DNA of 64,000 bases from Bullera alba. Lineage: Eukaryota; Basidiomycota; Tremellomycetes; Tremellales; Bulleraceae. The stretch is taken from the NCBI GenBank assembly GCA_001600095.1, contig BCIX01000007.1, forward strand, positions 248,001-312,000, in the 5' to 3' direction. The notes beneath the pieces were generated by a model that saw only the letters and a program-made list of their open reading frames with translations, had not been told where the DNA came from and did no database searches. Position 1 is the stretch's first letter. Every line of letters begins with the position of its first letter. A program made the translations under genes and the position numbers. Positions 46,173-58,090 of this stretch are shown here, piece by piece.

Positions 46173-46941
46173 GGCTTGATCGAAGTGGATTAGAGGGTGC
46201 AGCAAAGGTGCAAAGGTGACGAGCGTCTGGATACTCGGTGCTCGGAGCAGCTCGTAGCAGCTCGTAGCAGCTCGTAGCTCGTGAGCTTAGCCTGGTATCG
46301 GAACTCGCGGTGCGGATTTACGGGGCTTTAGTGGGGCACTGCGATAGATAAGCAACAACCTTGGGGCCTCGCTTAGAGATAGGAGCTGGGAAGAGCTGAG
46401 ACGACAGATGATCGAGAGGCAGAGGCTGAAGAGCCTTGAAGAGCGAACGAGTTGAACAACCGAAGAAGACTCGCTGGAGGATTTAAGCGAGGTCCGTGCC
46501 TGGGAGAGTCGTACAAGTAATAGATTTCAAACTTTTACCGCATCGTGCCAAGACTATTGACAACCTCGCTCATTCGCACTCGAGCAGGCTCTTCTCTTAC
46601 TCTGTGCTCGGTGCGGAAAATCATGAGCACAGCCAAGCAGTTCCGTCGCTTACCCCAGTCCTGCGGCTTTGACTCTGGCCAGCTCTGGCCTCCATAGATC
46701 CTCCAGTCGTTGCAGTCATTAGATCCACCGAAAGACCTCGCTTATCCAGTGGACGCTATCAGCTGACTATCGTCTCGATCAGCCTACCTGTCACCACTTC
46801 CTCAAACCATGTCAAGCTAGTGCGACACCGATAAGAACCTCGCTTAGCGCTGATACCCCTCCGGACTCACTTCCGGGCTCGATGATATAAAGCACGATGG
46901 GGTGGTTGACTCTCCCACAGAGCATACAAGGTTTGTTCACC
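46173..46941. promoter_or_regulatory. Motif-rich shared promoter of the oxidase and the amino-acid permease
   Basis: This 769-bp divergent region contains four exact copies of CCTCGCTTA: plus strand at 46367-46375, 46736-46744 and 46838-46846, and minus strand at 46494-46502. A one-mismatch copy lies at 46564-46572. Three of the four exact copies extend to ACCTCGCTTA. GATA-type sites are also present (GATAGATAAG near 46343, CGATAAG near 46829). TATAAA at 46886-46891 is about 50 bp before the permease ATG. A 10-bp tandem repeat lies next to the oxidase end. Confidence 0.7.
46246..46282. repeat. Tandem 10-bp repeat AGCAGCTCGT
   Basis: Three perfect copies of AGCAGCTCGT (46246-46275) are followed by AGCTCGT (46276-46282). 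The array sits 75-110 bp upstream of the oxidase start codon. Confidence 0.9.
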
Positions 46942-49041
46942 ATGTCCAAATCAGCGGAAATCGACAACTTCAGCAGCTCGAAAGATGAGGTCTACAGTGC
47001 AGACGTCGGCGAGCCTCAGGTCGTCCTGGCAAGCCAGACTGACAGCAATAGACATTCGGTACAGAGGTGAGTCCGCCCGTCTCAAGGACAGTATAGGAAC
47101 GACATGCTGATCAAACTGCAGAGGACTAAAGGTCAGACACATCCAACTCATTGCCATTTCGGGTGCCATTGGAGCCGGTGTCTTCATCAGTATCGGCAAC
47201 CCGTTGGTCGCCGCTGGTCCTCTGGCTCTGCTCATCGGAATCGCCATCTGGTCTTCGGTCATCCTCGTGAGTTCGCTATTCGTCTCTGAGGGATTCTGCT
47301 GAATAGCGACCTACAGGCTTTCAGTTTCTGTCTCATCGAAATGACGACTTTGCTCCCCTTGCCCGGTGGTTACATCTACTACTCTGGTCGATTCCTAGAC
47401 CCGTCTATTCGTTTCGCACAGGGATGTGAGTCAGGACCGTCACCAAATGCATGAACCTCTGGGCCGAGCTGACATCTCAACAGGGAGTACCGTGCTCTTG
47501 GGCGTCGCTTTCGTGTGCTTTGAACTCACTGGTGAGTATAGAGGTGACAACTTGCTCGAGTCGGGCTGATCGTCTCGATAGCCATGAACGTCGTCGTCAG
47601 CTTCTGGGCGCCAGACTTGCACCCTGCCATCGTCATCAGCGCCGGCCTTGTGGTCCTAATGGCGATCAACGGCCTCAACGTCCGGTACTACGGAGAGGTC
47701 GAGTTCTGGATCTCGATACTCAAGGTGCTCCTTATGATAGGGCTCTTCATGTTTACCTTCATCACAATGGTCGGCGGAAACCCCTTGGGAGATCGATATG
47801 GGTTCCGATACTGGCGAGATCCAGGGCTTTTCGCCAAGCCCGACGTCGTGGGTCGTCTCAAGGGCATCTGGGCGTCTGTCATGTGGGGAGCATTCGCGAT
47901 TGTATGTCAAGGATACGGGTCGCTGCGACATTGACGAAGACAGAGCTGACCATCTCCAGGCCGGACCTGAATTCATCTCCATGGTCGCAGGCGAGACTCA
48001 GAGCCCTCGAAGAGTGCTACCCAAGGCTTTCAACTCTACCATCTACCGAGTCGTCTTCTTCTACATGGGCAGTGCTCTCTGCGTGGCCATCAACACGCCT
48101 TACAACGATCCTGCCCTGCTCGGTGCCATTGCCGCCGGAGCGCCCGGAGCCGCTCGAAGTCCTGTAAGTCAAGACTGAGGAAGTACCAAGGCCTATGTTC
48201 TGACTGTGCTGTAGTATATCATCAACATGAACCGACTCCAGGTTTCCGTCCTGCCCAGTCTCACCAACGCCGTCATCCTCACCTCCATCCTGTCCACAGC
48301 CTGCTCTTTCACCTACTCCAGTAGTCGAGCGTTGTACAGTTTGGGCATGGAGGGTCAGGCCCCCAAGTTTTTCACCAAGACCAACCGATGGGGAACACCT
48401 TATGTCGGTGTGTTCACGATCGGCTTGTTCAGTTGTCTCTCGTACCTCGCCGTCTCTTCGGGAACCGTAAAGGGTGTGTAGTGATTGAGACGTGCTGGAT
48501 ATCGCAGCTGACGTATGATAGTCCTCGACTGGTTCGTCAACTTGACTACTGCCTGCACCCTTTTGACATGGAACACAACTGGATAGTGAGTATCGAGCTC
48601 GAAAACTCGTACAAACACCGCTGACCCGATCCCAGCACATATCTCCGATTCCGAGCTGGACTCAAAGCGCAAAGATTGGAGAACCTCTTGCCAGTCAGGG
48701 GCTACCTGCAACCCTACGCCGGGTATTACGCGACTTTCATGGCCTCGTTCACCTTGATCTTCAGTGGTTACACTCTTTTCGCGCCCGGAGCTTTCAGCGT
48801 CCCCGACTTCATCTTCGCATACGGTGCCGTCTTTGTCTACCTCTTCAACTTCAGCTTTTGGAAGATCAAGGGTGTTTTACGTGGCGAACAGCGTTGGTTC
48901 GGCATTCCCGCGATGGAGATGGACTTTACGAGCGACTTGGACGAGATTGAGCGTATCACTCTCGAGGACGAGGTCGCAATTGAGGAGCGTAAAGGCAAGC
49001 CAGAAACTGCTCTGCAAAAGATCGACCGGTGGTTGTTCTAG
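46942..49041 (+). CDS. Amino-acid permease (APC superfamily, YAT type)
   Basis: This is a predicted 559-residue plasma-membrane amino-acid:proton symporter. Exons are 46942-47066, 47122-47266, 47317-47425, 47484-47531, 47582-47901, 47960-48163, 48215-48473, 48522-48585 and 48636-49041. After a polar N-terminus of about 45 residues the first span carries HIQLIAISGAIGAGVFISIG, the glycine-rich substrate loop of fungal permeases. Twelve hydrophobic spans can be counted. GPEFISMVAGETQSPRRVLP in the middle matches the conserved helix 6 to loop region (usually GxExxxxxAxExxNPxxxxP). The C-terminus is Glu-rich and cytosolic, with several Lys that could be ubiquitylated. It shares its promoter with the FAD oxidase. 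The transported amino acid cannot be read from the sequence. Its 3' end lies 69 bp from that of ligase IV. Confidence 0.92.
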
Positions 49042-49110
49042 GTTAGAAGGGTTGTAGTTATATCTGCTAGGTTGCGCGAGAGGATTGTAGGCATGCATAC
49101 AGCTTGTTCG

Positions 49111-52100
49111 TTACCGAGGCTTGTGCGCTGCTCGATCGTTAGCTGGCGGTTAAGTAGCGACAACACGAAGTTAGACTCACCGTCCTCGTTCATCAAAGTC
49201 TCTTCGCCCAGGCATTCGTCGACCCAGGAAGGCAAAACTATGTGCTTGCGCTTCGGTCTGGAATGTAAGTGGTCGATCTCACGAGACAGACTCACTGGGC
49301 AGTCTTGCGGTTCAACTCGGCATATCGACCAGAATCACCATCGTCCATGATGATGTGCGTCATCTTTGGATCGGACACATCGGAAGTCAAGCGCCCCCCG
49401 TTCTCCTCGAGCGACTTTGCGGCTTGTTCAAGACTGTCCGGGGTCAGCTACGTCTAACATCTTTCACTCACCGTCTCTGACTCTCTTTCGTCGGACTAGA
49501 TCTCTCCAAGCCGTTTGCCTCGGCGTTGGCGAGGTTGTCAATGTAGAATACCAGATGGGTGAAAATCTTGTCATTGTCGTACTCCATGGCAAAACCGCTT
49601 GCCTCGAACGTAGACTTCGACGGCGAATGTCAGCTTGGATAGATTGAGACAACAGTATTCATGACTCACCTCCCAGGCCGGGCCCTTGTCACCGGCCAGA
49701 GGCAGCAATGGGGCCTCGTCTTCTGACTCGGTGTCGTAGCTCTTCCGACTGTCGGCATCGGAGTCCGACTGATCGTTTCAGTACAGGTATGCGTTAGATC
49801 TCACCCACATCGTCGTCTTCGTCATCTCGTGCACCTAGGCCAGCAAATGCGTCTGGCTCGGTGCGTCTGCCATCCGATCCCAATCCGCTCTTTGAACGTT
49901 CCAGTGTCGCAGACTTTTCGTGTTCTGGGTCGGATTCGATATCCCCGAAAGTGTCGTTCCCTTCCTGATCGTCTGCAGCATCGGCTCCTCCAGTTGCAAA
50001 GCGTGATCCAGTGCGATCACGTATGTAGTCGATATCGTCGAGCTGTTCCAAAGTCTTCTTGTAGTATCGGCCATCGCGATCCGTGTCAGACGCATATACG
50101 AAAAAGCTAATTGGTTTCAGCCCGACTCGGCGAGGCACACTGACCTCTCGATCAATGGCAGTCGGCGACCTTGCTTGATAGATTCCAGTATCCAAACAGG
50201 CTTGATCACAGAGACGCCCTTCCTTTTCTGAGCTCGGACGTGGATGTCTGTAGAGGTTAGCCGGTGCTTTGCTACGTGACCTACTCTTCTCGTCGCCGGC
50301 TATCACGAAGGCCGAAAGATCAGCTAACTGGGCCTGGGTGAATTGTCCCCCATGCTTGTGGACTAGCTGTTCAAGCTCTGCCTTGGTGTGGTGTGCGTCG
50401 CCTTTTGCTATATCTGAGACGTGTAAGCCGAGCTGTGTATCTCTTTTGGGCCTCTCACAGAATGTGGCATCTGCAAATATCTGACTTTCCGCCTCGTCTG
50501 TCAATAGCTGGCCCCTCGCACTGGATATGAGCTCCACGCGCTGCACATAGTGAGCTGTAGTTCCCACGGGCAAGACTAACCGCCCTGGGAGCGAGTTCCC
50601 GCTTTCTGCGACTCGATCTGAGGATCAGCGGAAGCGGGTTTGCAGTACTCACGACCCATTCTCGTCATCGATATACCGTTTCTTTGGCTTGTGAAGCAGG
50701 GCCATGAATTCTGTGGATCAGTCCAAGGTCTAGGCTGCAACTTACCATCCACGCTCAACTGCATATTCATCAGCTGCGTTTGACGGCAACTACTCACAGC
50801 GTTCCACATGTCTCGATCTGGTCCGTCGTCGTCATCGTCTCCTGACTTAGGGTCTCGGGAGTTCTTGTCCCAATAGATGTATCGGCACCGGGGGAATCGC
50901 ATAGTATACCCTACTCCAAAGTTGCCGGCTTACAGTGAGCCGAGATCAAAGAGATGAGCTCACCAGCAGGGACAATCTCCGAGGCTTTGACATCCACGAC
51001 GAAAGAGCTGAACTCAGCGGAGAACACGCTAGCCACTCACTTTTCCGGTTTGATGTACACGTCCGCTGATTCCCTGAGCTTACATTACTGCAGAAGGAGG
51101 GACTCACGCTTGTCATCGGTACCCGACTGGCCAAGTTGGAGCCACGGCGGCGGTCGCTCTCGATCAAACGGAAGCCAGTGATCCTTGTGCTTGGCCCTTC
51201 TCGGTCAATATCGATCGTCCCGGTCCCACTTACATCATCCACTCGTAATCCGCATGGCTCATTCCAGAGCCGACCTTGCAAAAGCTCGCAAACCTCGCAA
51301 ATTAGCTTTTGTTTCTCATGATGACTTACTCGGGTGTTTTGCCAGAGTTCTCATCCTCCTGTGGGATTCTCAGGCCACATAAGAGACTCGAGATTTTTCC
51401 TGTCCGTCCACCCTTGCCCCACCATCCTCCCAGCACCAACATGTCTAGCGATTCTCCCATCTGATCAGAGTATTCTGGCTTGACTTTGGTCCAATCGGGA
51501 CCGCGGAAAGCGGTCTGATATACACTGTCCATCTTTTTAACGACTAGACCTTCGCCTCTAAGTTATATCAGCCGTGACTTCACAGCTCAACTTACCTAGT
51601 CTCCAGAATTCGCTCAAGCATTGCCCTGATGTCTTGACTCGTCTTGCCTCTCTGCTCCTCTACATACTCGATCCGACCCTTGTAGTCTTCTATGTTGTTG
51701 AAGATGCGCCCAGACTTGAGCAGCCGCTTGCGTTCGGAAAGGCGCTTTCTGGTCAGGGGTTTGTTGTTGAGATACAAAATGTCCAGGATTTTGACTACTA
51801 TCAGTCAGGCAAAGAAGGGTGACTTACAGCAAGGACGAGGAGCGTTCTCGTCACCACCCCGAGCAGAAGCCGCAGTCTTCAGGGTTCCGAATGGGAGATA
51901 CTTTTCCAGAATGGGATCCCACACAATCATTTCGCCGTCCAGGATGATGCTACAGGTCAGCTGTGACTGAAGCTGATCACTCACTTTTCAACGTCGCTCT
52001 GGAATACGTTTGCAATGTACTGTGTCAAACTCCCTTCTCCGATATGACTGCCGTACAGGTAGGCTTTAGTCAGCTCGGCAAAGGTCAAACCACCCACTAT

Positions 52101-53258
52101 AATCCTTTGCTTTCTTGGAACAATAATACCACTGAGCACCGCCGCCCCTCATGTGCAGCTGCATCCGCTCTCCATCCACCTTTTCTTCCATGATGAACTC
52201 TTTGTGTGGCGCTCCGACAAGCTTGGCTATAGCATCAAGCGACGACGTCGGCGATCGATGGCAAAGCTGAGGCTGGAAAGATCGGAAGAGCTCGACGTGC
52301 GCTTGCTAATGAGGTCATTTATGACACTTGGTCCAGGACTCACATGCGTTTCCAAGCGAATATCCGGGCGATATAGCGTCCAACAGACCCGCTTCAGATC
52401 CGAGCACACGTTGAACAGGTCTCCAGCACCCGGGTGGAAGCAAGCGAAGACTCCCTTCTCCCTGATGGAGATGCGTAGATCTAGAGTTAGAGCCTGTCTG
52501 GGAATTGACTCACCTTTGAGGATGATGCGGATGATCCATTCTTGCTCGACAGCAGTACACTGCTGGTTGATTTTGCGTAGTATGGGAATGATCTGTTCCC
52601 TAAACAATGAGCAGGTTTCGCCACGGGTGTACGAACTGTTTCAGTCTTCCTCCCGCCAAGCAATCCAGCAACACATTGACGCCATCGACGGAGAGCAGGC
52701 CTGCCTCAAGAGTAGATCGTGCTGCAATCTCGTGATAGGCGACACGAGCAAAATCTCCGGAATGCGACTCTGCCTCTCTGTCAGGTTCATACCAAATTCA
52801 GACACTTACTTTGCCCTCTACAGGCTGCTTCCACTTCTTCAGTCGCATCGCTGCTTCCGAGCTCTTGTCGAGACCTAGAACCTCGGCATAGCAGGTTGCG
52901 AGAACGGCTTCTTTGATATTATATACTGGTCTCTCGCGATCTCGCTAATCTGATCAGCACAGTCGGGCTCATCTCTACTCACATCCGGAAGCAGCAATCT
53001 GATCAGTGGATATAGATCGTTTCCCACTGTTTCTCGCCAGGCCTCCATGGACTTTGTCAAGATCTCTCTGCGCTTACTCGCTTCTCCATTCCTCAACCTG
53101 TCCATCATGTTGCATACATTGCTAAAAGGAGGAGTTTGGTGCTTGTTGACACAATCTGGCGGGCGTTCGACCGCTGAGACTACCGGTGCAGTCGGTCGTT
53201 GGGAAGCGGTATCATCGTCCGGACCCTTGACCAGATGTCCGTGCGCCCAGTGTGGCAT
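49111..53258 (-). CDS. LIG4: DNA ligase IV (Dnl4/LIG4), 27 exons
   Basis: This is a predicted 1047-residue ATP-dependent ligase for non-homologous end joining with Lif1/XRCC4. Minus-strand exons: 52983-53258, 52810-52944, 52637-52767, 52514-52599, 52344-52480, 52098-52305, 52063-51985, 51828-51949, 51596-51794, 51330-51557, 51234-51293, 51108-51199, 51041-51065, 50964-51007, 50798-50910, 50746-50758, 50653-50710, 50581-50617, 50459-50540, 50285-50413, 50145-50247, 49809-50106, 49670-49768, 49472-49614, 49296-49433, 49181-49257 and 49111-49142. The AMP-accepting lysine is Lys297 in EEKVDGERMQLHM. IILDGEMIVWDP, FKILDILYLNNK, EGLVVKK and DWTKVKPEY are motifs III-V; FCKVGSG and RFPRCRYI belong to the OB domain. 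Two BRCT domains end the protein (AFVIAGDEK to KPVWILESIK; IFTHLVFYID to LPSWVDECLG), with an acidic linker between. Several acceptors were picked to keep conserved motifs in frame, so single boundaries may shift. Confidence 0.92.
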
Positions 53259-53805
53259 GGTCGCTGGTGTGATGAGGTTGGCGAGTGAAAGTAGGAAGTG
53301 TAGCTAAGTGCGTTGTTGAAAGTTTGAAACGCTTCCAAGTGGACTGAAACTGACTGAAACATCAGCTGGTTGACGTCACCTCCACTTCCACGTGGCAAAG
53401 CGGTGACCGCCGCAGCCGTGACAACCTCTACACGTTCACGTCGAGCAACGACCGCAGCAGCGAACAAGCAGCGAACATTGAGCGAACAAAATCAGTAGTG
53501 ACCAGATAGTGTCCAGTGGATCCAAATGCCCATGCCAGCTGGGCACTGTTGCAACTGAGATCAACTCAACGTCTTTAGCATTCAGCGGATTCACTTTGAA
53601 CAGTCCATATCATGGCCGTCATCGCCGATGCTCGTCACCTGCTCGACGTTTCGTACCGTATCCGGGCAACGGGCTTACAACCATGTTCCTCCGCCATTGT
53701 CCCTCAGAACTACGATGATAGTAGAGAATTATCTCGACTAAGAAGACGTTGCTCATCTCCACAGACTAGACACTGCTCAGAACATCTGCTCACAGTCTCT
53801 TCGAC
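53259..53805. promoter_or_regulatory. Divergent region between LIG4 and the orphan membrane protein
   Basis: This 547-bp region holds promoters for both genes. Short repeats occur: ACTGAAAC-like units near 53340-53365 and GCAGCGAACA/GAGCGAACA units near 53455-53490. No TATA element was assigned. Confidence 0.45.
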
Positions 53806-56363
53806 ATGCGTGAGTCTTTCCGATCACTCAACTCTACACCAACCCAAGCACAGACGCTTGTGCCGCTAGGCCATGAGAATGCTCCGAAGTCTTCGTCGAC
53901 CTCAATCGATCCTCCTCCCCAATATTCTCAGACACCCACTCGGCCTCCTCGCTCGCCGTTGAGGGAGACCTATAACAGACGAAGAACAGAGTCAGCACTA
54001 AGTGCGGCTGGACTTGAGGTCGTTCGTGGTGTCTTGAACTCGTTCAGGAAATCGCTCAGAGCCTCATCCCCGACGGACAAAGAGTCTCCGAGGGAAACAG
54101 CACTTCCGAGGACACAAAAAGCCCCCAAACCATCTTACCGTGGTCTCAGCTTCTCGACAACTACGCCCATTAGCGCAGGACGGCCGTCTAGATCCCTCAG
54201 TACGGGCAGCATCGGAATCCGGGGACTATTTAGGGATCCTCGTTTTGTCCCGCCAGAACCTCCCTCTTCACCGCGGCAATCAGTGTTGAAGGAAGCTCGA
54301 ACCCAAGCAAATTCTCCTGATCCCAGTGTGATCCGAACACCAACCAGCGCGCATCACTTTGCCGCCATCGTCGCCTTGATGGACCCCTCAACGGTCACGC
54401 ACTCAAAGGGCAAACAAAAAGCGAGTCCTCGCCACCCTCTGGACGATGCGGCTCAAGGTAGGAGCAAACAGAGCATAGGTGAGTAGCATACCCGCCGATA
54501 GTGTACTGATTTGCAGGCCGGGTCTCCTCTCGCCAATCCCTTTCTAGGCTGCAGACTGGCGACCTAGAGTCGATTCCAGCGACTCCTGTCACCGGAGGCT
54601 CGACGGCTTTTCTCCGTCCAGCGCCTCGGCGACCATCCATCTCTGGTCTCTCGCCGATCCGCTATGCTCAGTCCTCGTCGCGCCAACCTTCGCCTTCTCC
54701 CGGAGCGCAGAGATCGCCGGTCGATAAACCAGAGGATACGAGTTGCGTGGAGATACCTAGGTTCAAGAAGCGAGGGTTGAACTTGGAGATGGTGCAGGGC
54801 CGGATGTTTACGGATAGACTAGCTTGGGTGGTCTTGTGGCTGTTTTGGCTGGGAAATGCTCTGTTGGGTTTGGTGAGTGAGGGACTCCAAGACTCGGGAC
54901 TTCATTGACCTCGACCTAGTTTTTCGACGTGAACACCCTGTTCATACTCTTGCAGTGTGTGTCACGTCCCGCCATCGGGAGTGGTCGTCAAGAGAGCTGG
55001 ACTTTTGCGACGGCTGCGTATGTCATTTGTTGGGCCATATCGGTGTTGGGTGTCTGGCTATGCTGGGAGGTTGGCTACGAATTCTGGCGGAGATGGCGCT
55101 TAGGTATGTTTCAATCTCTCAGTACTCAGCGCTAATGGTCTAGCACGACCCGCAATCGAGCCAATCTACTTTTCCCTGCCGGCTACGCTCCACCTGTCAC
55201 TCTTCTCATTCCAACACTTTCGCTTTTTCGCTCACATCCGACTGTCACTCATCGGTACCGCCTACGCTCGGGATATCGTCCCGGAGACCTGTCACGCACT
55301 GGTGCAGCTACTTCCCGGTCTAGTTCTGATACTACCACGGGCCGCCATTGCGGTGGTCCTCCTCCTGGCTTTCTCTGGAACCCAAACCAAATTGGCGACA
55401 CCCTTTGGAGCGACAGATCAAGTGGGCGATCGAGATCGCCATTTCTTCCGCCAGGAATCTCCAGGGCAGCTTACGCCATACGCAAGAGGTGTTTTGCTTG
55501 CTTTCGTCGCTTGGACAGCACTGCGGATATTCATCGTGGTTATCTCCGCTCTCACACTTTGGGTCACTTCGGCAGCGGGGCTCAGCAGTGTCGTCGGCAG
55601 AGGAATCAAGATTGAGCCAACGCATCGGGCTTCTCGATTTCACCCCCGGGACCCAAGTACTACCGAATCTCCGGAGAAATCGTGGCTGGCAAGGGAACAC
55701 GAATACCACTGGCTCTGGCAGGGCAGAGCCCGAGCGCGACTACAAGACGCCTTTGAACTCTGCCTGTTCAAGCGCCAACACCAGTTTCCCTCCACTGCTA
55801 TTCCTTGGGGTCAGTCGGCTCAAGGCGATCGGAGTTCAAGGCTGTTCACTCCACAGACTGAGCGGTTCACCGCTCAGCTCACCCCGCTACGAACATCGCC
55901 TCGTCCCGCCACACTCGAACCGCCGAGACCGGAATCACAGGCGATACCGACCACGCCAGAGATGTCTCGCCCTCCAGTTTCGAGAGGCATCACCGATCTC
56001 ACAAACAGGTCGTCAACTGACGTATTCTACACCCCAGTGGGACCTCTGTTCTCAGGCCCAATGCCTTCGGAATTCGGCGTGCTGGGAGGTGGGCCAAATA
56101 CGACAGAAGCCACCAGCAACAAGGCGCGCGATCGAGCCGCTTCATTGAGCGCTGGACGACCGTCGAGCAAGGAGCAAAGCCTATCGTCGAGATCGTCGAG
56201 TCTGAAGACCATCGGCGGTCTGAATCGCGCTCGTTCGACTTCTATCGGTCTGCTGAAGGAAGGAGTCGCCGGAGGAAGCGCGCTGCTGAAGCGTGTCAGA
56301 AGTGGAACGCTGTTAAGCGCGGAGAGTCACTACTCGACATTGGAGGGAGAAGATTACAAATGA
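53806..56363 (+). CDS. Orphan multi-pass membrane protein with long disordered ends
   Basis: This is a predicted 810-residue protein with exons 53806-54478, 54517-54872, 54920-55103 and 55144-56363. The first 320 residues are Ser/Pro/Arg-rich and disordered. The middle (about 325-560) has five or six hydrophobic segments: WVVLWLFWLGNALLGLFFDV, then WTFATAAYVICWAISVLGVW, then FSLPATLHLSLFSF, LPGLVLILPRAAIAVVLLLA and VLLAFVAWTALRIFIVVISA. The last 250 residues are again Ser/Pro/Thr-rich. An intron of 38 bp (54479-54516) is among the shortest here. I do not recognise a family. Disordered tails around a compact membrane core would fit a nuclear envelope, ER or plasma-membrane scaffold, but this is speculation. 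It ends only 24 bp from the convergent MFS gene. Confidence 0.78.
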
Positions 56364-56387
56364 TACATGATCTACCGGGATTGATCG

Positions 56388-58090
56388 TTAGGCCGGGCTG
56401 CGATGCCTCAAGTCATGGTCATTGTCTATACTGCTTGCTCGTCCCATGAGTTCTACGTTTTCTTCGTGTCGATGTTGCGTGTGATTATCGGTATAGATCT
56501 TCGATGCTAGGTATATACTGGGAAGACTCAGAATGGCAAATACGATCCAGACGATGTTGCGCAAAGGCCCTTGAAACGAGGTCGAAAAGGAGAAAAGGCC
56601 GCTGACGATGAGAGGTCCGAGAGCCCTGCCTATCGCCTGAATGATTTCAACGGATGCTCGGACAGATGCAACTTACCGCGGTGCTGAAGGTTACCGAGTT
56701 TGCCAAGGCGATATACCGAGGCGAAGGTATGCTATCGAGGACGATAGTGTCTAGCATGCTAGACTCTCAGCGCGCCGAACTCCATGCTTACTCACGTAGC
56801 AGCAAAGTCGCCTATACGGCGAAGTACCATCTGTAGGAAGAGGAAGAAATACGCTGTCTTGCACAATCCGCCGTTCCGGTATGTCACACCCCAGATCACT
56901 GGGAAGAGCGCAACGGCTGCTGGGTACGCGGCAAAGCCTGGTTCCGTCAGTCACGGCATCGATGTCACGACTCACAGAGCTTCAAATACAGTGGCTCGGG
57001 GATCCGTTTGTGGAGGTACGGATAGACGAACACTGTCATCAGGATACAGAGTGTCGCGGAGAATGCGAGAATCAGTCCGATCGTCTGGGTGTCTAGTCCG
57101 AGGCCCCCAAGTTCCCGGCTGGTAAATGAGAAGAGGGGATACACTGCGTCCCACATGAACATGATCATGTTCCCCCAAGAGTATAATATGACGACCATTT
57201 GGAATCGTCGATAGCGAAGGAGTTCGCCCATGCTGGCTTGCTTATTCTTCTCGATTCCGCCAGACCGGCCGCTCGCCGGGAGAGTCTGCTGTCAGCTGTG
57301 CACCTTTCAGGATGTGCTTACCTCTTGTAGGAATAACAAGCAAGTGACAAATGCCAGCATGACAGATGCAGCAGCAACCAGGGCCGGGAGCAGGTAAGGG
57401 TACTCGAGAAAGAGGGTGTACGATGGGGGTAGTAATCGGGGTACAGGTTTAGCGAGAAGACCACCAACGAGCGGAGCAAGGGTTGTTCCAATGGTGAGCG
57501 CCGGCGAGAAGATTGCGAAACCTTGGACGCGGTTCGTCTTGTCGCAGATTTCTCCCACCATCGTTCTTGACAGTACTCCGCACCCAGCTAGCAGTCCGAC
57601 TAACGCGATCAGCTAGGAAGGACTGCTGCTAACTTACGAAAGCCTCGGGTCAAGACGGTCGACCACACATGCTTGCAAAGACCAAATGCGACGCCGCCGA
57701 CGGCCCAGAAGCTCAGAAGAACGACAATGACCGGACGGCGGCCCACTTTGTCGGCTAAAGGGGCGTACAAGGGCGCTGTGATTGCTTCGGTGATCATCAA
57801 GGATGCTTCCTGTTGTCAGCCCAGATTTTTGAGCCATTGTAGCTCACCACTAGACCGGACCAGAACCCCACCGATTTCTCAGGCACTCCAAACGACAAGA
57901 TCATCTCGTTGACATATGGGAAGATGACGGCGTAGGTGAGTCCCTCGGAGCATCGCTGAACGAGGAGAGGAAAAATCCGCCAAACCGGTAGGGGCGTAGG
58001 AGGTTGGGCTTTCGTCTCCGCCTCGAGCGTCTGCGGAGCCGGCGAGGGTTTCCTCTGGACTATGCCCTGGACCGATGCTACCTCCAGCAT
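56388..58090 (-). CDS. Major facilitator superfamily transporter (DHA1/ZIFL-like)
   Basis: This is a predicted 491-residue 12-span transporter. The minus-strand exons are 57848-58090, 57638-57809, 57322-57599, 56976-57285, 56796-56937, 56677-56758 and 56388-56636. A polar N-terminus of 35 residues precedes span 1 (FPLLVQRCSEGLTYAVIFPY). The MFS signature between spans 2 and 3 is PLYAPLADKVGRRPVIVV. The C-motif region of span 5 reads SPALTIGTTLAPLVGGLLA, as in drug:H+ antiporters of the DHA1 family and plant zinc-induced-facilitator-like carriers. The central loop is short (about 25 residues, ASGRSGGIEKNKQ), and the C-tail is His/Arg/Asp-rich. The substrate is unknown. Exon 6 relies on an upstream TAG acceptor (56759-56761), because the nearer one breaks the frame. 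Confidence 0.88.
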
